From JAAXHH01 sp965225915 (GTDB taxonomy: Bacteria; JAAXHH01), in assembly GCA_965225915.1 (NCBI GenBank), contig OZ245326.1:558001-622000 (forward strand): 64,000 nt of DNA. Reading direction: 5' to 3'. Position 1 is the first letter of the stretch. Every line of letters begins with the position of its first letter. The position numbers were made by a program, and so were the translations under genes. The notes beneath the pieces were generated by a model. The model was not told the origin of the DNA. It made no database searches and was given only the letters and a program-made list of their open reading frames with translations. Positions 16,415 to 25,685 of this stretch are shown piece by piece.

Positions 16415-17206
16415 CTAGAGACGCCAGACCACCAGAAACTGGATGGTATTTTCGTCCTCGTCTGTGCCTAGCTTATTACGCCAGTACTGGTACTCGAAAC
16501 CGACCATGAGCTGGTTGGGTTCGTTGGCGATTTGCCGGCCGAGGTCCCAGGTAACTTGCGGCTGCGCGAGGATCGACCCTTTGAGCCTGTCTCCGAGTTC
16601 GTCGGACCGGCCGCCGATGTATTCCGCATGGCCGAAAAACTCGAAGGACTGGTTACTGACCTCGAAGGGCAGGCCCCAATTGATGTCGAACATGAAACTG
16701 TGCCCGGTCTTCGGCGCGCCACCGTTGTCCACGCCGGCGCTGCGGTCGATATAGGCGGTAAGGTCGGTATTGAAGAACAGGAACCCCGGCACATCCCAGG
16801 ACGCCCTGAATCCCGGCAGGAATTTGAACAGCTTCGCGTCGGCGCCCAAATTGATTCCGGCGATAAGCGAGACATCGGATATGGGACCCAGGCTCGCTTC
16901 TTTTTTCTGAAGTTTACCGATACTCAGGGTTGGATACCATTCGGCATAGAAATCCCTGTCGTTGAATCCGTCCCACTCCCGGTCGCCGACGTAATCGAGA
17001 AAGAAGAAACTGTCGCCCATTTTCCACTGGGACGCCTGCTGCACGGTGAGCACCGCGCTTGTTACGCTTTTCTGTGCAAAAGGATTCCTGAGTTTTCCTA
17101 CTTGCAGGTGAAATTCGGTCTGGGCGGAGGCCGTGGACGTGGCGGCGATCAACACCAGGGTCATTACTACGATTCGTCGGAGATTACCGAATGATGTACC
17201 CGCCAT
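16415..17206 (-). CDS. Tsx-like outer membrane channel protein
   Basis: A 263-residue protein with a signal peptide (RRIVVMTLVLIAATSTASA before QTEF) and AAGGA 7 bases upstream of ATG 17206. The mature chain alternates like a beta-barrel and ends in Trp-Arg-Leu. GDSFFFLDYVG, FYAEWYPTLS and the closing FEYQYWRNKLGTDEDE, then TIQFLVVWRL, fit the Tsx / DUF5020 nucleoside-specific channel family. In enterobacteria Tsx passes nucleosides across the outer membrane. Here the gene stands alone between an alcohol dehydrogenase and a PhyH gene, so the solute is unknown. Confidence 0.7.
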   Translation of the reverse strand: MAGTSFGNLRRIVVMTLVLIAATSTASAQTEFHLQVGKLRNPFAQKSVTSAVLTVQQASQWKMGDSFFFLDYVGDREWDGFNDRDFYAEWYPTLSIGKLQKKEASLGPISDVSLIAGINLGADAKLFKFLPGFRASWDVPGFLFFNTDLTAYIDRSAGVDNGGAPKTGHSFMFDINWGLPFEVSNQSFEFFGHAEYIGGRSDELGDRLKGSILAQPQVTWDLGRQIANEPNQLMVGFEYQYWRNKLGTDEDENTIQFLVVWRL

Positions 17207-17317
17207 CTTGAAGTCCTTGTCTTTAGGGGGTCCGCAACTGATCGGTTCCAGTGGGACAATGAAAAGGTAGTTTATGGCCGGTTATCTCGCCCCCGGCGCA
17301 GGTCATCGGCCATTCGC

Positions 17318-18193
17318 TCATTCTCCCCAGCGATCCGGGTTTATCCCTGGGGCTTCGCTCTTCATCCCCTGGGGTTTGTGCGGTTGCTGCCATTCCATAC
17401 CGGTTGTGTTCAGACTCTGAAGGAAGGGCCGGGCCCGGGCAGGCGCGGCAGCCACGTCCCTGGGATCCCATTCCTCCATGGGTTGCACGGGGCCCGACCA
17501 GGCCGGGCGGTATCCGAACTGGATCAATTCGCGGGGAACGGTGTCCCGGTTGGGATGGGTACCGTGAAAGACATCCTTGGGAATGATCAGGGCCGATCCC
17601 GCTTCCGCGCAAAGGGTCACCTCCTGGGGATGGGACTTGTAGCGCACGTAGGGATTGGCCTGGGCGTGAAAGGACAGGTGAGAGCGGGGAACCACCCTGA
17701 ACGGCGCCCTTTCAGGCGGCAGATCGTCCAGGTAGTAAAGCACCCTAACCAGGCGCGGCGAACTGCCCTCGTAACTGAAAAGGGAAGAGCCGAAGGGCTG
17801 GCCGTCCGTATGCATGGAAATGGGCGGCGAACCCGACAGCGTACGGGTGAACAGCCCACGGGTAAACACAATGTCAGGCCCCATCAATGCCTCGAGAAAC
17901 TCGATCATGGGTGGATGGCCGATCAACTCTGCCGTCGCCGGACTGAGCCACTGGGCCTCGAGGCAGTAGGTCTGGCAGTCGCTGTAATCCTTGCACTCCA
18001 TGGGGACATCGGCCAGTTCGGCCTTTAGACAAGCGATGTGATCGGCGTCGAGCATATCCGGCAGGAGCACGTAACCCTCGACCTCCAGGTGACGAATGCG
18101 TTGGGCCGTGGTAAAAGATTCAAAGTCGGTGTCGTCGACGTGCATGAAACCTATCTCTTCACGCGGATCGATTTTTACCGTGGCGCTTTCCAT
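17318..18193 (-). CDS. Phytanoyl-CoA dioxygenase (PhyH) family protein 2
   Basis: A protein of about 291 residues. The ATG at 18193 has AAGGAG 7 bases upstream and is chosen over 18217. The iron ligands are H and D in ISMHTDGQPFG and the distal H in DVFHGTHPNR, and the co-substrate Arg is in TVPRELIQFGY. PFRVVPRSHLSFH is the usual PhyH loop. It differs clearly in sequence from the other two PhyH proteins in the window, so these are old paralogues or separate acquisitions. The substrate is unknown. Confidence 0.83.
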   Translation of the reverse strand: MESATVKIDPREEIGFMHVDDTDFESFTTAQRIRHLEVEGYVLLPDMLDADHIACLKAELADVPMECKDYSDCQTYCLEAQWLSPATAELIGHPPMIEFLEALMGPDIVFTRGLFTRTLSGSPPISMHTDGQPFGSSLFSYEGSSPRLVRVLYYLDDLPPERAPFRVVPRSHLSFHAQANPYVRYKSHPQEVTLCAEAGSALIIPKDVFHGTHPNRDTVPRELIQFGYRPAWSGPVQPMEEWDPRDVAAAPARARPFLQSLNTTGMEWQQPHKPQGMKSEAPGINPDRWGE

Positions 18194-18347
18194 GGTGCGC
18201 TCCTTGTCGTATGTCACGCTTTTGTTGTAGGCGTCTGAGGTAACTAAAGGTAAGGCACAGGGATATAGTCAAGTGTTTTCGATGCCAGGAATAACGCCAC
18301 GATGGATGCGTTGGCGCTGTACCGAGGCGGCGCTCGATTTGCACTTT

Positions 18348-19466
18348 TTACACTGCCGATCCGAAGTTCCGTCGCACAAATGACCAGGCCGGTGTCTTGT
18401 AATACCTGTGGCCCCCCTCGCCGATGGAAAACTCGCATTTGTCTGCGGCTCCTGCGACTTCGTATATTCCCTTGAGCCGGTCAAAGGCCGATATAACGTG
18501 TTTGATGGGAAAGATGGGGTCATCCCGGCCGGCAATAGCGCAGAAAGGGCGAGGGGCGATCAATCCGGCCACGTCATACATTTCGCCCAGCCGCAACAAA
18601 CCGGGCACGTAGTTGCATTCGCAGTGGTGAATCGTCCCGATACTCCCTACGTACGTGCAGAAGTAGCAACCCGGCATCGCCAGCGAGATTCGGTTTTCCA
18701 GCGCCGCAGCGAACAGCGATATCGTACCGCCGCCCGAATTTCCCGTGATGGCGATGCGTTCGGTGTCCACGGGAAGGTTCTCGACCGCCCAGTCGATCAG
18801 GCGCATCACGTCCCAGACCCGATCTCCGATGGGCGTCCGCCCGACCAGCAGGTCATGGACCAGTTGGTGACGGCACGAATGTATCCTGTCGTCCTCTTTA
18901 TCCGATTCGGTGCGCGTCTCGCCGAAGGCGCGGGCCGTCGGCGCGATGGTGATATATCCTTCCTCGGCGGCCGCCTGCCTCGCGATATCGCGTTCACCCT
19001 CCAACATATGCGCCTCTTCCTTCTCATCCCGGGCAATACCGGCGTAGATATGCGGGTGGTTGTGGCCATGGGGCACCAGGACCAGGGGGAGCCTGTGTGG
19101 CGGGTCTTTCCCGACCGGATTCCCATCACCGGGATGCAATCCCTTTGGCAACAGGAGATAGAAAGGCAGTGGCACCGTCGGTTCCACCCACAGATACCAG
19201 CGTTCCCGGACATGGCTGCCCAAATCCAGGGTTTCCAGCCGCTCCGCTTTGGGGGCGTATCCCGCCAGATCCGATTCCATGTTGTCCAGGCCGAGGGCTT
19301 CCCGCAACTTCGGCCGAAACGCGGACTGCCACGCGAACAGTTCTTCACGATCCGTTGCCCGAAAGGTAAACGCTCTCGGAACGCTGTCGTACAGGGCGTT
19401 GAAGTGTAGTGCATCTTCATATGATCTAGGGACCGTGTCCCCATGCTTTTCTGTCTGGACTTCCAT
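18348..19466 (-). CDS. Alpha/beta hydrolase (acetyl-xylan-esterase / dienelactone-hydrolase-like)
   Basis: A 372-residue protein with AGGGAG 7 bases before ATG 19466. The nucleophile elbow is IAITGNSGGGTISLF, the acid is in AIAGRDDPIFP and the His in SIGEGGHRYY, so the catalytic triad is complete. Upstream, PLVLVPHGHNHPH is the oxyanion-side strand. There is no signal peptide. This subgroup of two-domain hydrolases is related to acetyl-xylan esterases and is common in polysaccharide-degrading bacteria. The ester substrate is not predictable. It is followed upstream by a membrane protein on the same strand. Confidence 0.82.
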   Translation of the reverse strand: MEVQTEKHGDTVPRSYEDALHFNALYDSVPRAFTFRATDREELFAWQSAFRPKLREALGLDNMESDLAGYAPKAERLETLDLGSHVRERWYLWVEPTVPLPFYLLLPKGLHPGDGNPVGKDPPHRLPLVLVPHGHNHPHIYAGIARDEKEEAHMLEGERDIARQAAAEEGYITIAPTARAFGETRTESDKEDDRIHSCRHQLVHDLLVGRTPIGDRVWDVMRLIDWAVENLPVDTERIAITGNSGGGTISLFAAALENRISLAMPGCYFCTYVGSIGTIHHCECNYVPGLLRLGEMYDVAGLIAPRPFCAIAGRDDPIFPIKHVISAFDRLKGIYEVAGAADKCEFSIGEGGHRYYKTPAWSFVRRNFGSAV

Positions 19467-19541
19467 CCTGAACTCCCTGAAGTATGTTGATAATCACATA
19501 CACTGTTTCGAGCCGTTCGTGTGGGAAAGAGTGCGTGTATG

Positions 19542-20984
19542 TCAAATGTAGCCGAAAAGTGTGGGAAATACCGCGACGACGAACCCGGCCCACGCGGCGT
19601 ACACCGGAAGATAGGTGGTTTGCCAGCGTGCCACGGTGGAGAATGTACCGCGGCCACGAATAAACTGTAAATATAACCAGGCCGTCCATGCCAGGTTGAC
19701 GAAGAGGATGATGTTCAATCCCAGGGCGCACAAACGGTTCGGAGTGAATCCGAACTCCGTGATCCTCGCTGTCATGGCTGTCAGCACTATTACATCTACG
19801 ACCAGGGCCGCGATAACGAGCACGATCTGCAGACCGTCAAAGACGCCCGGCGGTGCCTGCGCGTTTCTTGCCGTAACGGCGTACAGCACCAGGCCCAACA
19901 CCACGATGAGTAAGAGATCGAAGGCGATAAGCATCTCACGTTGCGCATGGATGCCTTTGCCGGTCCACGCCAGGGCCGCGAGAAAGGACAACAGCATCAC
20001 CGCGAATAAAGGTGTGAAAACCCGTGTGAGGACCGGCGCCACGTGCTCGGTGGCTCCCCGCTTTGTTTCGACCAGCCAGGACGCGACGATGACGGCGCAC
20101 ATCGCCCCGCAAGGCATGATCCACAAAACCGCAGCCCCTTCCAGATTCAGTCCAAGGGCGTTGAACAACATGAGGGTTATGCCGATGAGCACGCCGCCGC
20201 CCAGGGCGAAGAGCACGTACAGGATGAAAAGTTGCCCACTGAATCGAACGAAGTCCATGCGGCGGTCATGTGCCCGCCAGTTACCCCCGGCATAGGCATA
20301 ACCCAGGGCCAGCCACAATGCGACAGGGGTATGCAGAACCGTAAGGACCACGGTATCTCCGCCCGGCTTGAAGGGAAAGGTATTGCAAAGAAACGCGGCT
20401 GCGATAAAGGGCAGTGCCAGCCAGCCCCATCGTGTGAAGCCCATCCGCCGCTTCCAGATAAAATAAACGGTCAGAAAAGGAAATACGAAGAAGCTCACGT
20501 TGCGAAAATAGAACATCGCGACGTCATCTTCGTCGAAAACGTAACCAAACAGCGTGGGGATCTTGATCGCCATTGCCGCGCCGACGGCAAGGCACAGGAC
20601 GAGGAGGATTTCGGCGTGCTTGTTTAACAGGTTCTCGTTGTCGGAATCCGCTTCTGCCGAAATCGATTCACCGGTGTCTGATTCGCCTGCTCCTGCCTCG
20701 GCTGTGGCGGTCTCGCCTGTACCCGCTTCGGCCGGACCGGGATCCATCAGCCAGGCCCCATGTTCCACGACGAAGCTGCGAGTCGCCGTGTCAACTCGAC
20801 CGATACGACGGACCGCGACCTGGAAGGCTTCATCGGGGGAGAGTCCGCGCTGAAGGAGTGCGGTGGCCTCGGATTTTAGACGTTCTTCCAGTACCGACAA
20901 CTCGAAATCATTGGTTGTCCTATACTGCTCGACATAGGTGCGCCACCGCGCGATAAAGTTTTCAAACACGTCCTCGTTCAACAA
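19542..20984 (-). CDS. Polytopic membrane protein with N-terminal permease-prefix-like domain
   Basis: A 480-residue protein with a TTG start at 20984 and only a weak ribosome site (GGACGG). Residues 1-75 are soluble and helical (FENFIARWRTYVEQYR, LSPDEAFQVAVRRIG), resembling the permease-prefix domain found before ABC permeases. An acidic Ala/Glu/Gly/Thr linker (about residues 78-115) follows. The rest holds roughly ten to eleven hydrophobic helices. There is no ATPase or MacB-type periplasmic domain, so it is not a typical FtsX permease. I do not recognise the family. Confidence 0.65.
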   Translation of the reverse strand: MLNEDVFENFIARWRTYVEQYRTTNDFELSVLEERLKSEATALLQRGLSPDEAFQVAVRRIGRVDTATRSFVVEHGAWLMDPGPAEAGTGETATAEAGAGESDTGESISAEADSDNENLLNKHAEILLVLCLAVGAAMAIKIPTLFGYVFDEDDVAMFYFRNVSFFVFPFLTVYFIWKRRMGFTRWGWLALPFIAAAFLCNTFPFKPGGDTVVLTVLHTPVALWLALGYAYAGGNWRAHDRRMDFVRFSGQLFILYVLFALGGGVLIGITLMLFNALGLNLEGAAVLWIMPCGAMCAVIVASWLVETKRGATEHVAPVLTRVFTPLFAVMLLSFLAALAWTGKGIHAQREMLIAFDLLLIVVLGLVLYAVTARNAQAPPGVFDGLQIVLVIAALVVDVIVLTAMTARITEFGFTPNRLCALGLNIILFVNLAWTAWLYLQFIRGRGTFSTVARWQTTYLPVYAAWAGFVVAVFPTLFGYI

Positions 20985-21080
20985 TGTGGCCGTCCATGTA
21001 TACGATTGTGTTTGGTCAGCCTGGTATGCCGGTTTTTAGGTTTCTGACGCGACACGGACCGGGGTTGTTCCTGGTCGTAC

Positions 21081-22268
21081 TCAGATTCCGGCAGGTGGAT
21101 TGCCGAGATCCGGTACCGGGAGCAGTTCTCCGCCCCGAAGCGAGGATTCGTGGGCTACAAGACCTGGAAGCATGTACCTGGCGGCGTCCCACGCGTTGTT
21201 GGGGGGCAGCGTACCATGGACACAGGCATTCACGAAGTCGTCGACGAGAAACTGATGGCTGCCCGCGTGTCCGTTAGGCAATCCGGCGAAAGCCGCGGGA
21301 AGCCGATCAACCGGGTGCATCGCGGAGACGCCGAGATGGGTGCCGTCGGATGCGGTGACCTTGCCCATGGGATCACTTCCCTGCACCGGCTGACCAGTAC
21401 ATGCGAGCAGATGATCCAGGTTCTCCACACGCTCACCGTCTTTGCCCAGCCAAGCCGCGCCGGCCGCGGACTGTTCAAAGCCGCCTTCGGTACCCTGGAG
21501 ATCCATGCGCACACATCCGGGATGACCTACGCGTCGAAATTCGTTGATACGACAAACGCTGCCATCGGTCATGCTGTACAGGGCGCTCTGGTTGCTGAAA
21601 GGATTGTGCCAGTCATTGTCCGCATAAATCCCGTCCTCGTGTCCGTCATGAAAACCCTGACAGGAAACCCGGGTCATGTGCGCACCCGAGACGGATATGA
21701 TCTGGCTCGTCGAATGGGTCGGATAGTACATGGGCGGTATCCCAGCCGTCTCCCGCCAGTTTTTGCCGCCTCGCCAGCGCGCCACTTCGTAGAGACCGTG
21801 ATCCCAGTCATGATAGTATTCCGCCTGGCCGTAGACGATCCGGCCGAAGGCGCCCCGCGCGTGCTGCTCCCGGCAGTACAGCACCCCCGGATAGTAGTAA
21901 CTAGTCTCCCCGAGCATGTAGACGGTTCCTGAGGCTGCGGCCGTGGCCACCAGATTTTCGATTTCATCCACGCTGATACCGGGCGGCACGGCCGAGTACA
22001 CGTGTTTACCGGCTTCCATGGCCTGGACGGCCTGGGGACCGTGAAGCCAGTTCTGGGTAAACAGGCACACGGCGTCCACATCGATTCCGCAAAGGGCATC
22101 GAGGGTGGGACTGGTTTCCGTGATTTCAAAATGCGAGGCCGAGCGGGCCAGTTTCTCGCTGTCCAGGTCGCACAGCACGACCCGGTCTACCTGTGGATGG
22201 GCCTTGAAAAGCGGGATAAAAGCCTGTGCGAACGCACCCGCGCCAACGATACCGACGTAGAGTCCCAT
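21081..22268 (-). CDS. Gfo/Idh/MocA-family protein with SAVP in place of EKP
   Basis: A protein of about 395 residues. The ATG at 22268 is preferred to a TTG at 22277, although no clear ribosome site precedes either. The Rossmann motif is GIVGAGAFAQ at the N-terminus. Where most family members have EKP, this one reads HVYSAVPPGIS, so the usual catalytic lysine is missing. The C-terminal domain contains MYYPTHSTSQIISVSGAHM and AGSHQFLVDDFVNAC. It may use another residue, or bind NAD without classical dehydrogenation, as NAD-dependent glycosidase relatives do. It stands alone between two membrane-associated genes. Confidence 0.82.
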   Translation of the reverse strand: MGLYVGIVGAGAFAQAFIPLFKAHPQVDRVVLCDLDSEKLARSASHFEITETSPTLDALCGIDVDAVCLFTQNWLHGPQAVQAMEAGKHVYSAVPPGISVDEIENLVATAAASGTVYMLGETSYYYPGVLYCREQHARGAFGRIVYGQAEYYHDWDHGLYEVARWRGGKNWRETAGIPPMYYPTHSTSQIISVSGAHMTRVSCQGFHDGHEDGIYADNDWHNPFSNQSALYSMTDGSVCRINEFRRVGHPGCVRMDLQGTEGGFEQSAAGAAWLGKDGERVENLDHLLACTGQPVQGSDPMGKVTASDGTHLGVSAMHPVDRLPAAFAGLPNGHAGSHQFLVDDFVNACVHGTLPPNNAWDAARYMLPGLVAHESSLRGGELLPVPDLGNPPAGI

Positions 22269-22339
22269 ATCGATCAAGATAGACCGGGTGAATGGTCCTT
22301 ACAAGAGGTATACGCACGAGAATAGGATGACTCCGCACG

Positions 22340-24031
22340 TTATCTTGACAGCTCAGATCCCGCTACCGTACCCGAATGACCGAGCAGTCGCTGGATGAAA
22401 GTCACCGAACGTGGTATGGCGCCATCCAGTGATAGAATATCGTGCGTGCCGCCCTCGTAGATGAAGGCTTCGAAATCCGGTGCTCCGCGTCCGATGTCGG
22501 ACATCTTCATGATCATGGACTCGGCCTGAGAGACGGAAACAACTTCATCCATGTCGCCATGATGGATTTGCAACGGGGGGAGGTCCTCGGCATAGAAGAC
22601 GGCGGAACGCCGTATAAGCGCCAGCCGGGCTTCTGAAAGCGTCAGGTCACCGATCCACCAGGGCAGGATGTAGGTGGTCTTGAGGTAGTCGACTCCAGTC
22701 TTTTCGACGGTTCCCCCCTCAACCAGGTCCTCGGCGAGACCACGCGCCCAGGAATCCATGAAGTCCGTCGGTCCAAAGAATGCGACGATGCCCTCGATGC
22801 GTGGGTCCCTCGCGCCCATCAGCATCGACACGCCACCACCTCTGCTGGCTCCTGCCACCAGGTATCGATCGGTAATGGCTTCAGGTGTTATCTCCATGGT
22901 GACGTTGACCAGCGAAATCGCGTCGTCCACGTCATGATCCCAGGGACTGGCCGGTCCATCCGATTTCCACGACCGATCAGCGTATTCGAGGGGTTCGTCC
23001 CGGAAGGACGGGAGTACAAAGACGAAATCATCACGCATGCCTCCCAGGGCAACCGCCAGGATGAACATCATGTCTTCCACCGAGACACCGTTTTCTCCGC
23101 CGTGGTTGAACGCCAGGATGGGCAGGCTGACCGCTTCCGCCCCACGAGGCACGACTATGGCGCCAAAATGACGAACGCCCGCTACCAGGTGAGAAACCAC
23201 CCTCAGCGTGGTCGGGACCCCGAGCAGATTATACTCTTCCTCGAATTCGACCATCACGTTAGATGAAGAAACGTCTCGAGTAGCCCAGTCGTTCCAGACG
23301 GTCTCGAGTTCGGATTCGTCGGGTGGTGCGAACAGCAGGTCGAGTTCGGATTCCACATCAATCGCCTGGGCGTTGACATCGATTGATTTTACGGATACGT
23401 TTACGGCCAGCGTGTGAATTCCGGCATCCTGACCGAGTATCCAATAGGTCTCGGCTGTACCATCCGAAGCGCTGAAGACGGTATCCGGATTCACAGTGCC
23501 ATGCCCTTCCCTGGGCGCGAAAACAACCCGCGCTGCGGAAATCGGTCGATCGTCCGCGCCGAGCACCTGGATTACGATGGGCTCCCTTAGGCTCGAACCC
23601 GGGAGGGCCCGCTGCCCAGACCCGGAGACGATGCGTATTTCGCCGACCGCGGGGGAAATGTAGACCGTCACCTGTGCCTGACCGCCAACTCCGCCGGATA
23701 GCGCGATGATACGCACGGTCCCGTTCCCACGTGCAGTGACCAGGCCGTCCGAATCCACAGTCGCCACCGAAGGATCGGTGCTCGTCCAGGTTATGGTCGA
23801 CTCGGCTATGTTTTGCTGTTCCGAGTCAAATACCGTGGCCTGGAATCTGATGGTCTGTCCCAAGGACGTTAGGATTGCCGTCGGGGGCGTGACGGCAATC
23901 CTAACGGCTACCTGAAGTCTGGACTGAGTCGGACTGTCCTTGCCGCATGAAACCAGGAAGAAGGTCGAAACCAGTAGGAGTATTAAAGAGAGGCTGGTAG
24001 ACGGGTTCAGGAACACGCTCCAGAGCCTCAT
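22340..24031 (-). CDS. Lipoprotein with BIG2 domain and C-terminal alpha/beta hydrolase
   Basis: The frame is open from 24133, but ATG 24031 gives a standard lipoprotein signal with lipobox LVSC at residue 29, so it is preferred; no start has a strong ribosome site. After CGKDSPT comes a BIG2 Ig-like domain (ITWTSTDPSVATVDSDGLVT) and a second Ig-like stretch. From about residue 260 to the end there is an alpha/beta hydrolase: ILAFNHGGENG, nucleophile GASRGGGVSM, acid in IHHGDMDEVV, His in YEGGTHDIL. It is probably a cell-surface or periplasmic esterase or peptidase of the prolyl-oligopeptidase-like class. The lipoprotein head is the same as in the LRR metzincin encoded at 28712. Confidence 0.78.
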   Translation of the reverse strand: MRLWSVFLNPSTSLSLILLLVSTFFLVSCGKDSPTQSRLQVAVRIAVTPPTAILTSLGQTIRFQATVFDSEQQNIAESTITWTSTDPSVATVDSDGLVTARGNGTVRIIALSGGVGGQAQVTVYISPAVGEIRIVSGSGQRALPGSSLREPIVIQVLGADDRPISAARVVFAPREGHGTVNPDTVFSASDGTAETYWILGQDAGIHTLAVNVSVKSIDVNAQAIDVESELDLLFAPPDESELETVWNDWATRDVSSSNVMVEFEEEYNLLGVPTTLRVVSHLVAGVRHFGAIVVPRGAEAVSLPILAFNHGGENGVSVEDMMFILAVALGGMRDDFVFVLPSFRDEPLEYADRSWKSDGPASPWDHDVDDAISLVNVTMEITPEAITDRYLVAGASRGGGVSMLMGARDPRIEGIVAFFGPTDFMDSWARGLAEDLVEGGTVEKTGVDYLKTTYILPWWIGDLTLSEARLALIRRSAVFYAEDLPPLQIHHGDMDEVVSVSQAESMIMKMSDIGRGAPDFEAFIYEGGTHDILSLDGAIPRSVTFIQRLLGHSGTVAGSELSR

Positions 24032-24312
24032 CCACCGGGCGAGTCTTTGACCCTTGGAGACGACATTTTGGAATTGATAAATGATAGGCGGCATGCTCTG
24101 GCTTTCAGGCAATTGATCGATTTCCTGGTTCATGTTGTTTTCTACTGCTTTCTGTTAAAGTATCCTGCTTGCCGTCACTGCCATCAGGGGGTGGAATATC
24201 TACTATCATGGGAGAAACATCAAGTGATTTACTTCCATCTGACAGGTGACTATGAGTGTGACTAAACTGTCCTGAGAACTTAGGTCCATGGTGGTATTAC
24301 GATACCTTGAGA

Positions 24313-25599
24313 TCATCGGACTGCCACCCTTCGTAACAGCACGAGGCACGCGATACCGGCTACGGCCAGCACGCCGTTGAAACTGAAAACCAGGATCCAC
24401 GCCGACTGCACGCCGGATAGGTCAAGAATCGATCCCGCGACGATCGGTGCGCCAGTCCCCACGGCAAATCCAATGAACGACTGCAGGGCTTGGGCCGATC
24501 CAACCAGGTTCTTCGGAGCCAGTTCCGTGACGGCCGTCGAATATATGGCGGAATCGGCCGCCGTGGAAAAGCCGTATACGAAACCTAGAACAACAAGGTA
24601 AGCGAGCGGAAGTCCCACCAGCCAACCGGCCAGGAATGAGCAGAGCCCGCTGACTGCGAATATCAACATTGCGGTTTCTATTCTACCAGCCCGATCCGAC
24701 ATCCAACCGCCGAAAAGCACGCTGAAGACGCCGGTCATGAACATGAAACCGGACAGGGTGGCGGCTCGCGATGCCGCGCTATCGGCATCAAATCCCCCCA
24801 GCAGGAGCGCGGCTCCGAGCAGCATAGGCAGCCACAGGCGCGCCACAAAGAGTTCCGCGGTGTGTAGCGCGTAGGCCATGATCACCAGCACCAGCCGACG
24901 GTCTCGAAGCGGTGACAGGGTCAGCCATCCGCCGCTCCGATCAACACCTTCCGTACGCGGCATCCGGGCGCTTCGTCCATACGCTAGCAATGTCACAATC
25001 ACAATACCGGCAAGTCCCGGCAACGTTGTAACCACGTAAGCCGACTCCCATCCTTCCAGAAGTTCAAGGAGGACGCCCATGAGCACGTACGAAACCGTCG
25101 TACCCGCGTATCCAGATCCGACGAAAACGCTCACGGCCGTGCCTCTTCCCTTGTCGGCAAAACGATTCGAGGCCAGGCGGATGCCCGTGATGTAAACACA
25201 TACATGCCCAACCCCGTATACAAATCTGAGTATACAGGCGGTCCATAGACCTTCCGCCAAAAGTGGAAACAGGATCCCGCTCGCCGCGGTCAGCACAACG
25301 CCGAAGATCAGGATTCGAAAGGAATTGAACCGATCGGTAAACGGTACGAGAAGCAGAGATGACACGGCGTAACCGGCCAGGTACGAGGAGAAGATCACAC
25401 CCGATTGGGTGTTTGTCAGATCCCACTCCTCCCGTATGAAAGGAAGGGACGCGACATAACTCGAGGATGACAGCAGGATAAGGAACAACACCCCGCTCAT
25501 TGCAACGAGCCACATTTTATCGTGCCACTTTTCCCCGATTGATCCGGCCAGGCGGTCTGCTGAGATGTAATGCCCTTTCGATGGATTGGTCGGATTCAA
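24313..25599 (-). CDS. Major facilitator superfamily transporter
   Basis: A protein of up to 428 residues with about 12 hydrophobic helices. The loop between TM2 and TM3 reads LLVPFTDRFNSFRILIFG, the MFS signature region, and the second half repeats it as LFGGWMSDRAGRIETAML. The 25599 start is a TTG with weak ribosome signal; ATG 25515 would begin directly before TM1 and may be the real start. The best general match is the cyanate/nitrate-permease-like MFS group, but substrate cannot be given. A non-coding gap of about 180-280 bases separates it from the BIG2 hydrolase. Confidence 0.8.
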   Translation of the reverse strand: MNPTNPSKGHYISADRLAGSIGEKWHDKMWLVAMSGVLFLILLSSSSYVASLPFIREEWDLTNTQSGVIFSSYLAGYAVSSLLLVPFTDRFNSFRILIFGVVLTAASGILFPLLAEGLWTACILRFVYGVGHVCVYITGIRLASNRFADKGRGTAVSVFVGSGYAGTTVSYVLMGVLLELLEGWESAYVVTTLPGLAGIVIVTLLAYGRSARMPRTEGVDRSGGWLTLSPLRDRRLVLVIMAYALHTAELFVARLWLPMLLGAALLLGGFDADSAASRAATLSGFMFMTGVFSVLFGGWMSDRAGRIETAMLIFAVSGLCSFLAGWLVGLPLAYLVVLGFVYGFSTAADSAIYSTAVTELAPKNLVGSAQALQSFIGFAVGTGAPIVAGSILDLSGVQSAWILVFSFNGVLAVAGIACLVLLRRVAVR

Positions 25600-25685
25600 C
25601 GGAAAGGTATCCGAAATACCCGGGCGCGTACGACGATTGCACTGCAGTTCATTGCCTGAGCGACTTCACCATATTCAAACCTCGG

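Noticed and set aside
24047..24265. 72-codon plus-strand frame near the start of the BIG2 hydrolase
   Set aside because: Overlaps the real gene's 5' end on the other strand and has no ribosome site.
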